DNA of 64,000 nt from Lenzites betulinus. Lineage: Eukaryota; Basidiomycota; Agaricomycetes; Polyporales; Polyporaceae. The position numbers were made by a program, and so were the translations under genes. Positions within the stretch are counted from its first letter, which is position 1; each line of letters starts with the position of its first letter. The notes beneath the pieces were generated by a model. The model was not told the origin of the DNA. It was given only the letters and a program-made list of their open reading frames with translations, and made no database searches. Positions 1 through 10,469 of this stretch are shown here, one piece after another. Where the stretch lies: NCBI GenBank assembly GCA_022264855.1, contig JABYQU010000077.1:1-64000 (forward strand). Direction: 5' to 3'.

Positions 1-1110
1 GCAACGATTGATGGCAGTTCCTGTTTGGGATGGATTAGCGTCTAAAGTTCCCACTAATACTATTACTACTGATCAGATAGTATTCCAGCATAAAATTCAA
101 TTAAATGTATGGCCCTCTTCTTTCTAAACTTCCATCCAGGTTCACCTTTGTCAAGCCCTGTGCTCTGCCACTGACGCAAACGCTTGTTACCCTATCCCTC
201 CCACGTTCTGGCGATTATTTACCAACATACCCCTTGGTATTCCCTTCACTCGCGATGATTCACGCACGGGCCATAGGCAGGTTTTGGTCACGCTATAACC
301 ATTGTAATCTCGAGGGCTGTATGTGAACAGCGTCCATTACCGCAGTCGATGGTCTCGACTACATATTGCGCAGCCCGCCGGTGAGCACTACATCTTTTTT
401 TCGGGTCGTAGTTTCCACTATACCCTTTCCCGCACACTTGCAACGAGACTCTGCGAGTGTCGCTCGTTCGTTAGACTGCGGAAATATAATCCCCCTCGTG
501 CGTTAGTAGCGGCGTCGAGCATCTCTTCTGGACCCGTCGTTGGACGGATATGTTGTCGCGGTCTACAACGCTCGGCTATGCGATGTGTCAGGGCCATACA
601 AGACCATGATCGCCATTCGCGGAATATGCCACGCTTCTACTTTGTGTTACATCTCACTCTACAAGTCATCGCGTCGCTCAGCATCATCCACACCTTCTAG
701 TACCGGGTGCACACTCAGCGTAACTCGATACCTATAGCCGTCGCTCAGACAGCACGGGACCACCCACATACTATCTCGTGCGTCAAAGTGTGGGCTGGCA
801 ACACTGGCAGTGCAAATGCATGGCACAGACTTATTGAAAAAGGATGACATGATCTATGTAGTAAGTGGTCACTGCCGTCGTAAGCCCGACATCTACAGCT
901 GCTGGACTCGGATGGCTCTATATGATATCGGCAGTCGTCGGGCCCGTCCTCATACCGATCAGCCTTCCATACACCTGCAAGATATAAGGTTCGCACTGGT
1001 AGCCCTGCCATAATCTATCCTCGTCCACCACGTCCCCTTCATATCTCCCGGAGGGTGGTTGTATTGGACGCAACTCTGAGCCATCGCCTCGAGAACTGCC
1101 ACAAGCAGGT
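1..1110. other. left-edge intergenic region, no gene recognised
   Basis: Only short unconserved open frames are present on either strand. I see no tRNA-like, rRNA-like or transposase-like sequence. The right end merges into the promoter of the first HET gene. Confidence 0.5.
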
Positions 1111-1111
1111 G

Positions 1112-1120
1112 AATATATAT
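1112..1120 (+). promoter_or_regulatory. TATA-like box of HET gene copy 1
   Basis: An AT-rich aatatatat element lies about 75-80 bp upstream of the HET start codon in a GC-rich context. The same element is kept in front of the second HET copy (9963-9971 on the minus strand), which supports a promoter role. Confidence 0.45.
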
Positions 1121-1129
1121 CCTGTACTA

Positions 1130-2205
1130 GATCCCCATCCCTCCCCATCTCTCCACAGATCCCCAGCTCCGCTAGACTCCAGTCGCCTCAACGATGCCCG
1201 TCGACGCGGCTGTCCTCCGATATCCGTCGGAATCGTCACTCTCCTCCGAGAAGCATCACAAAGGTCCCGACGCCGTCAGCGACCCCTTCGACTCTTACAC
1301 CACGACTGTGTCGCCTACGCTAGTGGATCCCTGGCAGACTCTCGCTCAACTGCCTTTCTTCCCGTACGACTGCCGCCTCGCTGGGTACACCCTCCCGCCC
1401 AAACCCGATACTCTCTGCGCGTCGTGCTGGGAGGGTCCGTTCGGGGCGCACGCGGCGTGGCTGTGTGACGTCGCAGACGAGATCCAGGATGCCTCGTCCC
1501 CATCTGCGCTAAAGTCATATTCGTATCGAACATCCAAAGGAGACCTCGAGTCCCGCGCGCGTATGGGTTGCGCTTGGTGCAGTGCGGTGAAATTACAGGT
1601 TCTGGCAATATGGCAGGAATCAGTGAATATCGTCATCGAACTGGGACTTGCCTTCGACAACGGTGTTCCGCCCACTGGCATGCACATGATGGATCTGTCT
1701 TCAGATGGCAATCGACGAGGCTACCGTTATGCCTATAAATTGGATGATGGTGAGACGGAGCGGCCGGGATATGTGCCAATTGATGTGAGCTTTGAAAGAG
1801 CTAATCAGTCGTGATCAACTTCCAGATCATCCCGCGGCGGCGCAAACCAGATTGCACGCGCCCATCCTCGATGTAGGATCTGCGAGAGCGTTCCAGTCAG
1901 CTCGCGAGCTCATGCAGAATTGCGAAAAGAATCACGCACGCTGCAGAGCAATCTCGATCCCCGCCGAGCAAACAACGCTACCGAAGCGTCTCATAGACTG
2001 CACGGACCCCGAGCGCCCGCGTCTGGTGGAGTCCTCCAAGGGCGAATGCGGCCAATACGTTGCGCTCAGCTACGTGTGGGGCGGCGAACAGCCACACAAG
2101 ACCACACAGACCAACCTTTCGACGTACGAGTGCAGGATCAAGCTCGCCCTTCTCCCACAGACAATCCGGGATGCGATTCGCGTGACACGCGAGCTTGGCT
2201 TCAAG
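1130..2205 (+). repeat. left arm of near-identical inverted duplication
   Basis: This 1,076-bp tract matches the reverse complement of 8881-9956 without gaps and with only a few substitutions. It covers 64 bp upstream of the HET start, exon 1, the intron and the first part of exon 2. Identity stops abruptly after 2205, inside the HET domain, although the genes stay homologous beyond it. On the outer side, small indels begin just before 1130. Confidence 0.85.
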
Positions 2206-3528
2206 CTGCTCTGGGTCGACAGCCTCTGTATTGTCCAAGACTCGGGGGAGAAGCAGCACGAAATCGGACACATGCACCACATTTTCCGGTACGCCGTGCT
2301 CACCATCGTCGCCGCAAGCGCCCACGACGCAACGGACGGCTTCCTCCATGATCGTCAGCCGTGGATGCCTGATACCGGTTTTATATTTGATCCCTTCTCT
2401 CTTCCTATTCTTTACCCACAGGCCCACGCTACAGCAGCACCCCAAATGGGTACCCTCACTCTTTGTCCCGATTTTGCATTGCCCTCTTACAGGGATAGGG
2501 AAATGGAGCCCATCAACCAGCGGGCGTGGTGCCTCCAAGAGGAGATTATGTCACCCCGCTCACTCATCTTCTCCTCCCACACCCTGCGGTTCAGATGCCA
2601 GACGGCTACACACAGCATCGGCAACTCCTTCTACCAGTGGGAAGATGAAGTCAGGCTCCCCGACGCACTCCTTCTCCACACACCCTCCCCTCTAGAGCAT
2701 GGCACCCCCGACTGGCACGACGTAAAACACAGATGGATTGACGTTGTGGAGGAGTACACTGGCCGCTCCATGACCGAATCGTCGGACAAGCTAGTCCCAT
2801 GTCCCGCCATCGCCCAGGCCTTCTACCGTGTCCTCACCTCAGACTATCTGGCTGGCCTCTGGCGTTACTCGCTTTTCACTGATCTCCTCTGGCGCGTTAG
2901 CGCAGCACGAAGCCGTCCTGCAGCATTCCGCGCACCGTCATGGTCTTGGGCGGCGGTGGACGGCAAGGTCTCAAGGTTTCTCTTCATCCCAGGCTTCCAT
3001 AAACTTGCAGAGGTCATCCGCTGCGACGTGTTGCTCAAAGAAGACTCACTTCCTTTTGGCGAGGTCTCCGGCGGATCTCTCGTACTGCGCGGCCAGATGC
3101 TGCAACTCCAACTCATGAACAGAGATGCGAGGCAAGTGCAGTTCAACCCGACGGAGCACCTGTTGCGAGATCGTCGGCTGGATCTTAAAGAAGACGCGGC
3201 GGCGGATTCGGTCCTGTGGTACAACATGAAATGGGACGTAGCATACGACTTTGACAGCGCCGACGATTACGACGATCCATCCTGGGCTATCCCGTTTGTC
3301 TGTCCAAACCATCTGAATCACTGGATAGACATGCACTGCCACGGGCTCATCGTCGCTCAAGCTAACCCAGCTACCAGTGACCCCATTTTGGCAGGCGGCA
3401 GGACACTCTATCGCAGGATCGGGTGGTTCGGAGACCTGAGGCGCGAAAACGTGAATGAGTTCGAGCGGCTATTGTTTCAGCCTCTGAAGAACAAAGAGGT
3501 GCCTTTGCAGGAGATTGAGATCATATGA
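1194..3528 (+). CDS. HET-domain (heterokaryon incompatibility) protein, copy 1
   Basis: I reconstruct two exons, 1194-1749 and 1826-3528, separated by a 76-nt GTGAGA..CAG intron; the joined frame gives 752 residues. The HET domain shows its usual blocks: [10 protein letters not shown], then [11 protein letters not shown] about 60 residues later, then RAWCLQEEIMSPRSLIF. HET domains take part in fungal non-self recognition and programmed cell death; the role of this copy is not known. Unlike small HET proteins it has a long N-terminal part with several CxxC-type cysteines (LCASC, GCAWC) and a long C-terminal extension. No membrane segment is seen. It is convergent with the inverted paralog at 7528-9892 and appears to be the functional member. 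The start at 1194 follows a TATA-like element and is conserved in the paralog. Confidence 0.85.
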
Positions 3529-3924
3529 GAGCTACAGTGCCTGGGTACGTGTCGCCGCCGACATAGTTTTGCAGTTGTGCAGATCTCAACCACTTCAAAT
3601 TAGACTGTTCTGCATGCAAACTTGTGGGCACAGTGTGGGCTCGTTTATAGAGCTCCGGAAGCGGTCGCGATACCACCCATGAGGGCGTGGTTGGTGAGAC
3701 AGTGGAGAACGCAGGCGGCCTGCCCAGGGGGTCGCAAGTTTGGAGGAGACGGCGGGACGTTGGGTGTGCCGAAGTACTACTTGGCTGGCTTCGCCTTCGC
3801 GAGCTCTTCTCATTGCATCTATTGCAAAATCCATGTTTCTACCTTTCTGGTGCACAATTCCCACCACGAACACTCCGGGCATACCGTGCAACGCGCCCCC
3901 ACCTATCGACCCTACATCAGTTGC
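3529..3924. other. short convergent intergenic spacer
   Basis: This is the 3' side of both the HET gene and the SDR gene. It contains no recognised coding segment and presumably holds both 3' untranslated regions. Confidence 0.5.
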
Positions 3925-5505
3925 TCACCCGCGCCCGACGAATGGCATGCGGGTAGCCCTGCGAACACACGTCAGCTCGTGCACCCGCAAACGCGTGCGT
4001 ACGAGGAAACACGCACATGATGTTGAAAGTGAGCACGGTGACGTCGAGCGGGAGGCCCGCGACGTGCACGATGCTCTCCCCGACGTGGCGCGCGTCGAAC
4101 GTCGCCTCGGGCATGCGCGTGCCGTTCGGCTGGAGCGCGCCCTGCGGCGGCGGCGACATGCCCGTCTGCGCGCCTCCTGTGGGCGCACGCGGCGTCGGTC
4201 AGTACTGCGCGTCACGGGGCGAAGATGCGGACTTGCCGATGTCGATCTGGGTGCAGGTGATGTTGTGCGCGCGGCCGTCGAGAAGGGTGGACTTGGTGAG
4301 GCCGAGCACGGCGTGCTTGCTCGCGGTGTACGCCGACGAGAGCGGCCGCGGGGTGATTGCGGAGACCGACCCGTTGTTTATGATGCGTCCTAGCAGCGAG
4401 TGTGTCAGTGAGCGATCCATCATGTGTGTGCAGATGCCAAGAGGCATTGGGCGGCAGGCAGCCTATGATGGCGTCCGCTCCTCTCCTCGCTGGAGAAAGC
4501 GTTCGTAGCTTCTTCCAGCTCGGACAGGCGGCTTACGGCAACGCATCGTGGAATATGCCAAGGTTTGTGACGATTCTGACGCTCTGGAAACGTCAAGCTC
4601 TGTGCAGCGTAGAAAGAGGCGCACGGGATCTATGCACGATCTCCTCCCTATCGTCGAGCGCAGCAGGTGACCACGGCGGCGATAGGACTCCCCGGAGCTC
4701 GAAGAAAATTGCATCGCTGGGAAGGAGAATGGGCGCAGGACCAGGTCCACGGCGGCACTCGCGCCTTCTATCGCGGTGCGCGAAACGGAAGAGGCCGTTG
4801 GGCAATAGACCGGTAGCGTTCAAGCCATAACCGAGAGCCACGCTGACGCTCCCACACCTCCCGTGACAGGCACCGCAACTCAAATCGGTCCATCATCGGC
4901 CTGAAGCGAAGGAGACGCGTACCTCCCGGCGGCGTCTGCGCCTTGAAGATCCTCACGGCCTCGCGCGTGCAGAGGAAAGTGCCGAGCACGTTCACCTCCA
5001 TCACCCGCTGGAAATCCTCTGCCGGTTGGTTCTCCACCTCGACCTGCATGCCTGTGATCCCTGCGTTCTGCATACGCTCGTCAGATGGCGCGCAGGAGGG
5101 ACGGCGGTGCGCGCACGTTAAACACCATATCCAGGCGTCCTGCAATGCATCGGTCAGCACAGCACATCGCGAGCCAGGGGAGGGGAGGCGCGATAGAGCT
5201 AGCGTTTACCAAAAGCATCGATCGTCGCCTGGAAGAGGCGCTTGACGTCGTCTTCGCGCGAGACGTCGCCGGCGACGAGCAGCACCTGCGCCGGATCCGC
5301 GCAGAGCGCCTTGGTCTCCTCCAGGTTGTCCACGCGCCGTGCGAACAGGGCGATCGACCACCCCGCATTTGCTAGCGCGATCGCGGACGCCCTCCCGATG
5401 CCTGCGTGTGTGCAGATGGTGTGTTCGTGTGTTCAAGGGCGGGTGCGGAGCCGCGTACATACCAGAGGATGCCCCTGTGACAATCGCAACCTTTGCCGCC
5501 ACCAT
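3925..5505 (-). CDS. short-chain dehydrogenase/reductase (SDR)
   Basis: Seven exons join to a 249-residue SDR: 5505-5463, 5401-5210, 5139-5117, 5067-4923, 4389-4237, 4176-4017 and 3958-3925. All phases agree. The N-terminus carries the cofactor motif TGASSGIGRA, split by intron 1. NNAGITG follows, then a serine in NNGSVSA and the catalytic YTASK (YxxxK). This is a classical NAD(P)(H)-dependent oxidoreductase; the substrate cannot be read from sequence. Exon 3 is only 23 nt. Intron 4 is 533 nt, about ten times the local norm, and intron 5 appears to use a GC donor (gcaagt). The gene lies between the two HET copies and is divergent from the small gene at 5833. Confidence 0.85.
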
Positions 5506-5715
5506 TGTGATATACGCGTTCTGTTCTGGTGCTGACTGCGGCGAGATGGACGCGCGTTATGCGGCGGAGGCAGACGGAGGACGATCGATGGCACCGATGA
5601 CCGTGAGAAACTGTTAAAGCTAGCTCGGTGGCGGTGCTCGAGAGTTGCCGAGTCGTGATGTCACCGCGCTCCGCCCCCGCTTTTGGCTCGGAGGCTGGAG
5701 CATCCCTCGCGCTGC

Positions 5716-5723
5716 TATATAAT
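5716..5723 (+). promoter_or_regulatory. TATA box of small basic-protein gene
   Basis: TATATAAT lies 110 bp upstream of the ATG at 5833 in a GC-rich stretch. It sits in the 327-bp divergent promoter shared with the SDR gene. Confidence 0.5.
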
Positions 5724-5832
5724 CCGACGCGCGAGCCTAAGGTCCTCCATACTACCCCGCGCACTCTGCCAGCCCCCATCGCGTGCATACCTATTACTAC
5801 CCTCGCGTGCACCCCATCCTCGGCGCGTAAAC

Positions 5833-6106
5833 ATGTCCGCACTCTTGTCATCCACCTTCTGGCTCCTCTTGAACACCCCCATGGTGCCCCCTGAGCCCAA
5901 GCCGAAGACGAAGGCCGTCCCCATGGTCGACCTGAACAAGACCAGGGGAACGAAGAGAGCGCGCAGGCGGCCATCCGTATGTTCATCTCTCGTCCCATTC
6001 ACTCCACGCGATACTCATGCGTATGCGCCGACAGACATCCAGCGTCGAGAGCGGCGTGAGCACCTCTACGACGGAAATCGACGCCCAGTCTGCAGTTGCA
6101 GCGTGA
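5833..6106 (+). CDS. small basic hypothetical protein (71 aa)
   Basis: Two exons, 5833-5976 and 6035-6106, are separated by a 58-nt GTATGT..CAG intron and join in phase to 71 residues. The protein begins MSALLSSTFWLLL, continues with a Pro/Lys segment (PPEPKPKTK), then a basic run (KTRGTKRARRRP) that resembles a nuclear-localisation signal, and ends in a Ser/Thr-rich tail. No known domain is recognised and there is no C-terminal CaaX box, so it is not a pheromone precursor. Support comes from a TATA box at a sensible distance, near-consensus splice sites and a sensible end. Function unknown; the intron assignment is the main uncertainty. Confidence 0.55.
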
Positions 6107-7527
6107 TAGATGCCCATGCAGGTACGCGTCTTCGTATCAATCCGCGCGGCACACCACCAACATATACATTGTCCAGATTGAAATCCAGCCATCCGCACGT
6201 CTGCATTAACTGTCTACTTGTCCCTCCACTGCACCCATTGCTCCATACATTATCAGCCCGCATGCTTTCCCCGCCCATCACGGCCCCCGCCAGCCATACC
6301 CATCCTCAGAAAGTACCATACGCCACTGTACCATACAACCTCGCCTTTTACTCGGATCCGTGTTTCCCACCACGCTTGTACCGCTCAATAGTCCGAGCCC
6401 CTAGTAGTTCTCCCATATATGTATTGTTAGTATTAGTACCCGGATACATTTAGCTCGCTGTCAGTTCTCCTCCATGTTCTGTATTTCCATTCTTCCCTTC
6501 GAGTCAAGGGAATGCTCGCGCTGTTCGATCAATGGAGATTTGGCCGCCCTGCCGATGGATTCTGCACGCGCAGATCGACTCCATATCCCGTTTCTGGGCG
6601 ATTTCGCGAACTGTAGAACGTACTTCCGGCGGTTCCCGGACTGTACGGCACAGGGCCCACGCGCAACTTGTACCCGACTGTACTAGTTCAGACTCCGGGA
6701 GCTCTAGTACTATGGCAGCCCTCTGTCACTGTGCGACCGCCGTGCGCATAAATCACACTTTAGAAGTACAGCTGTGATACCGGCGCACAGAAGTCGTCCC
6801 AGGGTAGTCATGCGTTGAGGCCCCGGCCAGCAAGAGATGGTACGCGCACTCGGTGTTTAAAGCAAACCCGCCGCATTCGCCGCGACTTGCTCACACCAGT
6901 CCGCGTGCGTTTATGACAGGTTGAGCTCAGGCCCTCAACTTGTTATCGTTGCTCTGGACGACCGTATTTCTGCGCGTTTGCGTGTTGAGCTCGACGGTCA
7001 CGGTGTGCTTCGCGACCTCACTGGCTAGTAAGTACTGCCGTGTATTGCTCGTAACTTGTGATGTCGGCATGTAGCATCCCGAGTTCATTTCGATACAGGA
7101 GTAAAATCTATAATGGACAGCTGTAGTGGTAGAATACAAGGATGTCAGCGAGGATGCATATACGCGGCGTGTCTGAAACGGACGACTCACTCTATGCCGT
7201 CGGCATCTTCCAGCTCCGCCGTCCCCACGGAGGTCGCTACCCTCCTACTTAATTGATTCCAGTCTCCATTCTGATTCACAAAAAGTTCATGATGGGATTA
7301 ATAGAACTGGCCGCGGATTGAGAGTTCTGTGATTTTAAAAAGAGGATCGTAAAAAGAGGGTCATAAAGATGTGCAAAGCACTCTACCTGCGGCGGGACAA
7401 TCACAGCGTGAGGCGCGCTAAGTTTCATTCCACGGGTTTGCATGCAGCGCAGCGTGTCTGTGACCCCTGTTGAGATCATCCCAACTACAAAGGCTTGTTG
7501 ACGGGGAGGGCCGTACCAACGTAGCGT
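6107..7527. other. intergenic region, nothing recognised
   Basis: About 1.4 kb between the small gene and the 3' end of the HET pseudogene. Only short unconserved frames are present. I found no repeat, RNA gene or domain motif. Confidence 0.45.
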
Positions 7528-9892
7528 TCAAATGATCTCAATCTCCTGCAAAGGCAGCTCCTTGCGCTTGAAAGACTGAAAAGCTAGGGCATGTGTGTCA
7601 ATTACGCTTTGGTTTTGGTGCAGAGGAGGAGGAGTACCGGCTCGGCGGCCCGGAGATCGAGGCATGCCTGAAAACAATCCAATCCTGCGATAGAGTGCCT
7701 TGCCCCCCTCCGCGGAGGGGCCAGCGGGTTGAGCTTGGGTGACGATGAGGCCGCGCAGCCTACAAAACACGCCATAAATGGTATAAACCAACGGGATAAT
7801 CCAACATGGATCGTCGAAGTCGTCGGCAGCGTCGAAGCTGTACGATAAGTGCAATGTCATTTCGTTGCACAGGACCCAGTCTACCGCGGCGTCCTCTTCA
7901 CGACGGGCCAGCCGGTGATCTCGCAACGCCCGCTCTGTCAGACTGAACAGCAGTCGATCCGCATGTCTATCCGCTAATTGGAGTCGCAACAAATGGGCGG
8001 ACAGTACGAGAGATCCGCCGGAAACTTCGCCAAAAGGAAGTGAATCTTCTTTGAGTGATACAACGCACCGAACGACCTCTGCAACTTGAACTTGGATGGG
8101 TTCGAAGTCGAACGTTTTATACCCAACCTGGTTGTCCACCGCCGCCCATGACCACGACGGCGCGCGGAATGTCGCAGGACGCCCTTGTGGTGTGACAGCA
8201 CACCAGAGGAGATCAGTCAGGAGCGAGTGACTCCAGAGGCCGGCCAGATAGTCCGAGCCAAGGACACGGTGAAATGTCTCTGCGATGGCGGCACATGCAA
8301 CCAACTTGTCCGATGGTTCTGTCATGGAGCGGCACGAGTACTCATGCACTACTTCCATCCATATGGCTCGTATGTCGTGCCAGTCGGGGGTGCCATGCTT
8401 GGGAGGGGAAGGCGTTGGGAGAAGGAGTGCGTCGGGGGGCCTGACCTCTCCGTTCCAATCATAGAAAGAGGTTCCGATGCTGTGTGTGGCCGTCTGGCAT
8501 CTGAACAGAGCGGTGTGGGAGAAGAGGAGTGAACGGGGGGACATAAGCTCCTCTTGCAGACACCATGCCCGCTGATTGATCGGTTGCTTGTACGTCTTCA
8601 TGTGTGAGGGCAATGCACGTAGGGGACAAAGAGTGAGAGTGCCAAGTCGCGGTAGTGCTGTAGCGTGGGCCTGTAAGTAAAGAATTGGGACAGAGAAGGC
8701 ATAATTCTCGGAGAGCTGCCACGGCTGATGATCATGGAGTAAGCCTTGTCTAGCGTCGTGAGCGCTTGCGGCGACGATGGTGAGCGCGGCGTAACGGAAG
8801 ATGTGGTGCATGTGTCCTATTTCGTGTCACTTCTCCTCGTCCGAATCCTGGACGATGCATAGGCTGTCGACCCAGAGCAACTTGAAGCCAAGCTCGCGTG
8901 TCACGCGAATCGCATCCCGGATTGTCTGTGGGAGAAGGGCGAGCTTGATCCTGCACTCGTACGTCGAAAGGTTGGTCTGTGTGGTCTTGTGTGGCTGTTC
9001 GCCGCCCCACACGTAGCTGAGCGCAACGTATTGGCCGCATTCGCCCTTGGAGGACTCCACCAGACGCGGGCGCTCGGGGTCCGTGCAGTCTATGAGACGC
9101 TTCGGTAGCGTTGTTTGCTCGGCGGGGATCGAGATTGCTCTGCAGCGTGCGTGATTCTTTTCGCAATTCTGCATGAGCTCGCGAGCTGACTGGAACGCTC
9201 TCGCAGATCCTACATCGAGGATGGGCGCGTGCAATCTGGTTTGCGCCGCCGCGGGATGATCTGGAAGTTGATCACGACTGATTAGCTCTTTCAAAGCTCA
9301 CATCAATTGGCACATATCCCGGCCGCTCCGTCTCACCATCATCCAATTTATAGGCATAACGGTAGCCTCGTCGATTGCCATCTGAAGACAGATCCATCAT
9401 GTGCATGCCAGTGGGCGGAACACCGTTGTCGAAGGCAAGTCCCAGTTCGATGACGATATTCACTGATTCCTGCCATATTGCCAGAACCTGTAATTTCACC
9501 GCACTGCACCAAGCGCAACCCATACGCGCGCGGGACTCGAGGTCTCCTTTGGATGTTCGATACGAATACGACTTTAGCGCAGATGGGGACGAGGCATCCT
9601 GGATCTCGTCTGCGACGTCAAACAGCCACGCCGCGTGCGCCCCGAACGGACCCTCCCAGCACGACGCGCAGAGAGTATCGGGTTTGGACGGGAGGGTGTA
9701 CCCAGCGAGGCGGCAGTCGTACGGGAAGAAAGGCAGTTGAGCGAGAGTCTGCCAGGGATCCACTAGCGTAGGCGACACAGTCGTGGTGTAAGAGTCGAAG
9801 GGGTCGCTGACGGCGTCGGGACCTTTGTGATGCTTCTCGGAGGAGAGTGACGATTCCGACGGATATCGGAGGACAGCCGCGTCGACGGGCAT
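7528..9892 (-). pseudogene. HET-domain gene copy 2, broken by an in-frame stop
   Basis: This is the inverted paralog of the gene at 1194-3528 with the same two-exon plan (9892-9337, intron 9336-9261, 9260-7528) and the same C-terminal ending LPLQEIEII. An in-frame TGA at 8829-8827 lies just after CIVQDS, inside the HET domain, where copy 1 has CAG (Q). The frame stays open on both sides, so a single nonsense codon separates an N-terminal fragment from the remaining 427-residue frame. Upstream of 8881 it is almost identical to copy 1; downstream it diverges strongly at protein level. A CGA to TGA change in this copy would explain the stop. A truncated or re-initiated product cannot be excluded. 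Confidence 0.8.
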
Positions 9893-9956
9893 CGTTGAGG
9901 CGACTGGAGTCTAGCGGAGCTGGGGATCTGTGGAGAGATGGGGAGGGATGGGGATC
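8881..9956 (-). repeat. right arm of near-identical inverted duplication
   Basis: Reverse-complement match to 1130-2205, equal in length with no gaps. In the exon 1 frame only two amino-acid differences are seen (P/S and C/F). The arms are separated by 6,675 bp. Confidence 0.85.
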
Positions 9957-10469
9957 TATAGGATATATATTCACCTACTTGTCAGTTCTCGAGGCGACGA
10001 GTCGCGTTGAAACCGGCAAGCCTCCGTGAGATACGAAGAGGTGTGCACGCGGATGTGGACAGGTATTAGTCTGTATTAGTAGGACTAGTGATACAGAGCT
10101 TATACGTCGGTGACATGCATATGGTCGGAACTGGAAGGCTAGGGCGCCTGCAAGTCTTTAGCGGCAAAAACAGCCTGCGAGTCGTGCATGTATGCTGATT
10201 AGATATAAAGAGCAGCGTTTGCATTGTCTGTCGCATTCCGATTCGTACGATCCTTAGTAGCACCTTGCCCCGTCTGAAAAGTGCGATTCCATGGATGGCG
10301 GCGCACATACCCCTTGATCTAGAACCAAAACACTCCGAGGCATCACCTTACAGTCCCGCGGCCCTTACTCCAAGAAGGCGCGAATTCTGTCTGAACATAC
10401 ATAAGTACTAGGAGAAGATACAGCACGATTATCTATATAGAGGCATACAAGTGCCTATATATGCGCAGC
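9957..10469. other. spacer between HET copy 2 and P450
   Basis: Holds the upstream region of HET copy 2, including its TATA-like element near 9963, and the 3' side of the P450 gene. No coding segment is recognised. Confidence 0.45.

Noticed and set aside
5833..6106. Mating-pheromone precursor
   Set aside because: The short size and promoter fit, but there is no C-terminal CaaX prenylation box.
8815..8829. Mini-intron gtgacacgaaatag that would remove the stop in HET copy 2
   Set aside because: At 14 nt it is far too short for spliceosomal removal, and copy 1 codes through the same place.
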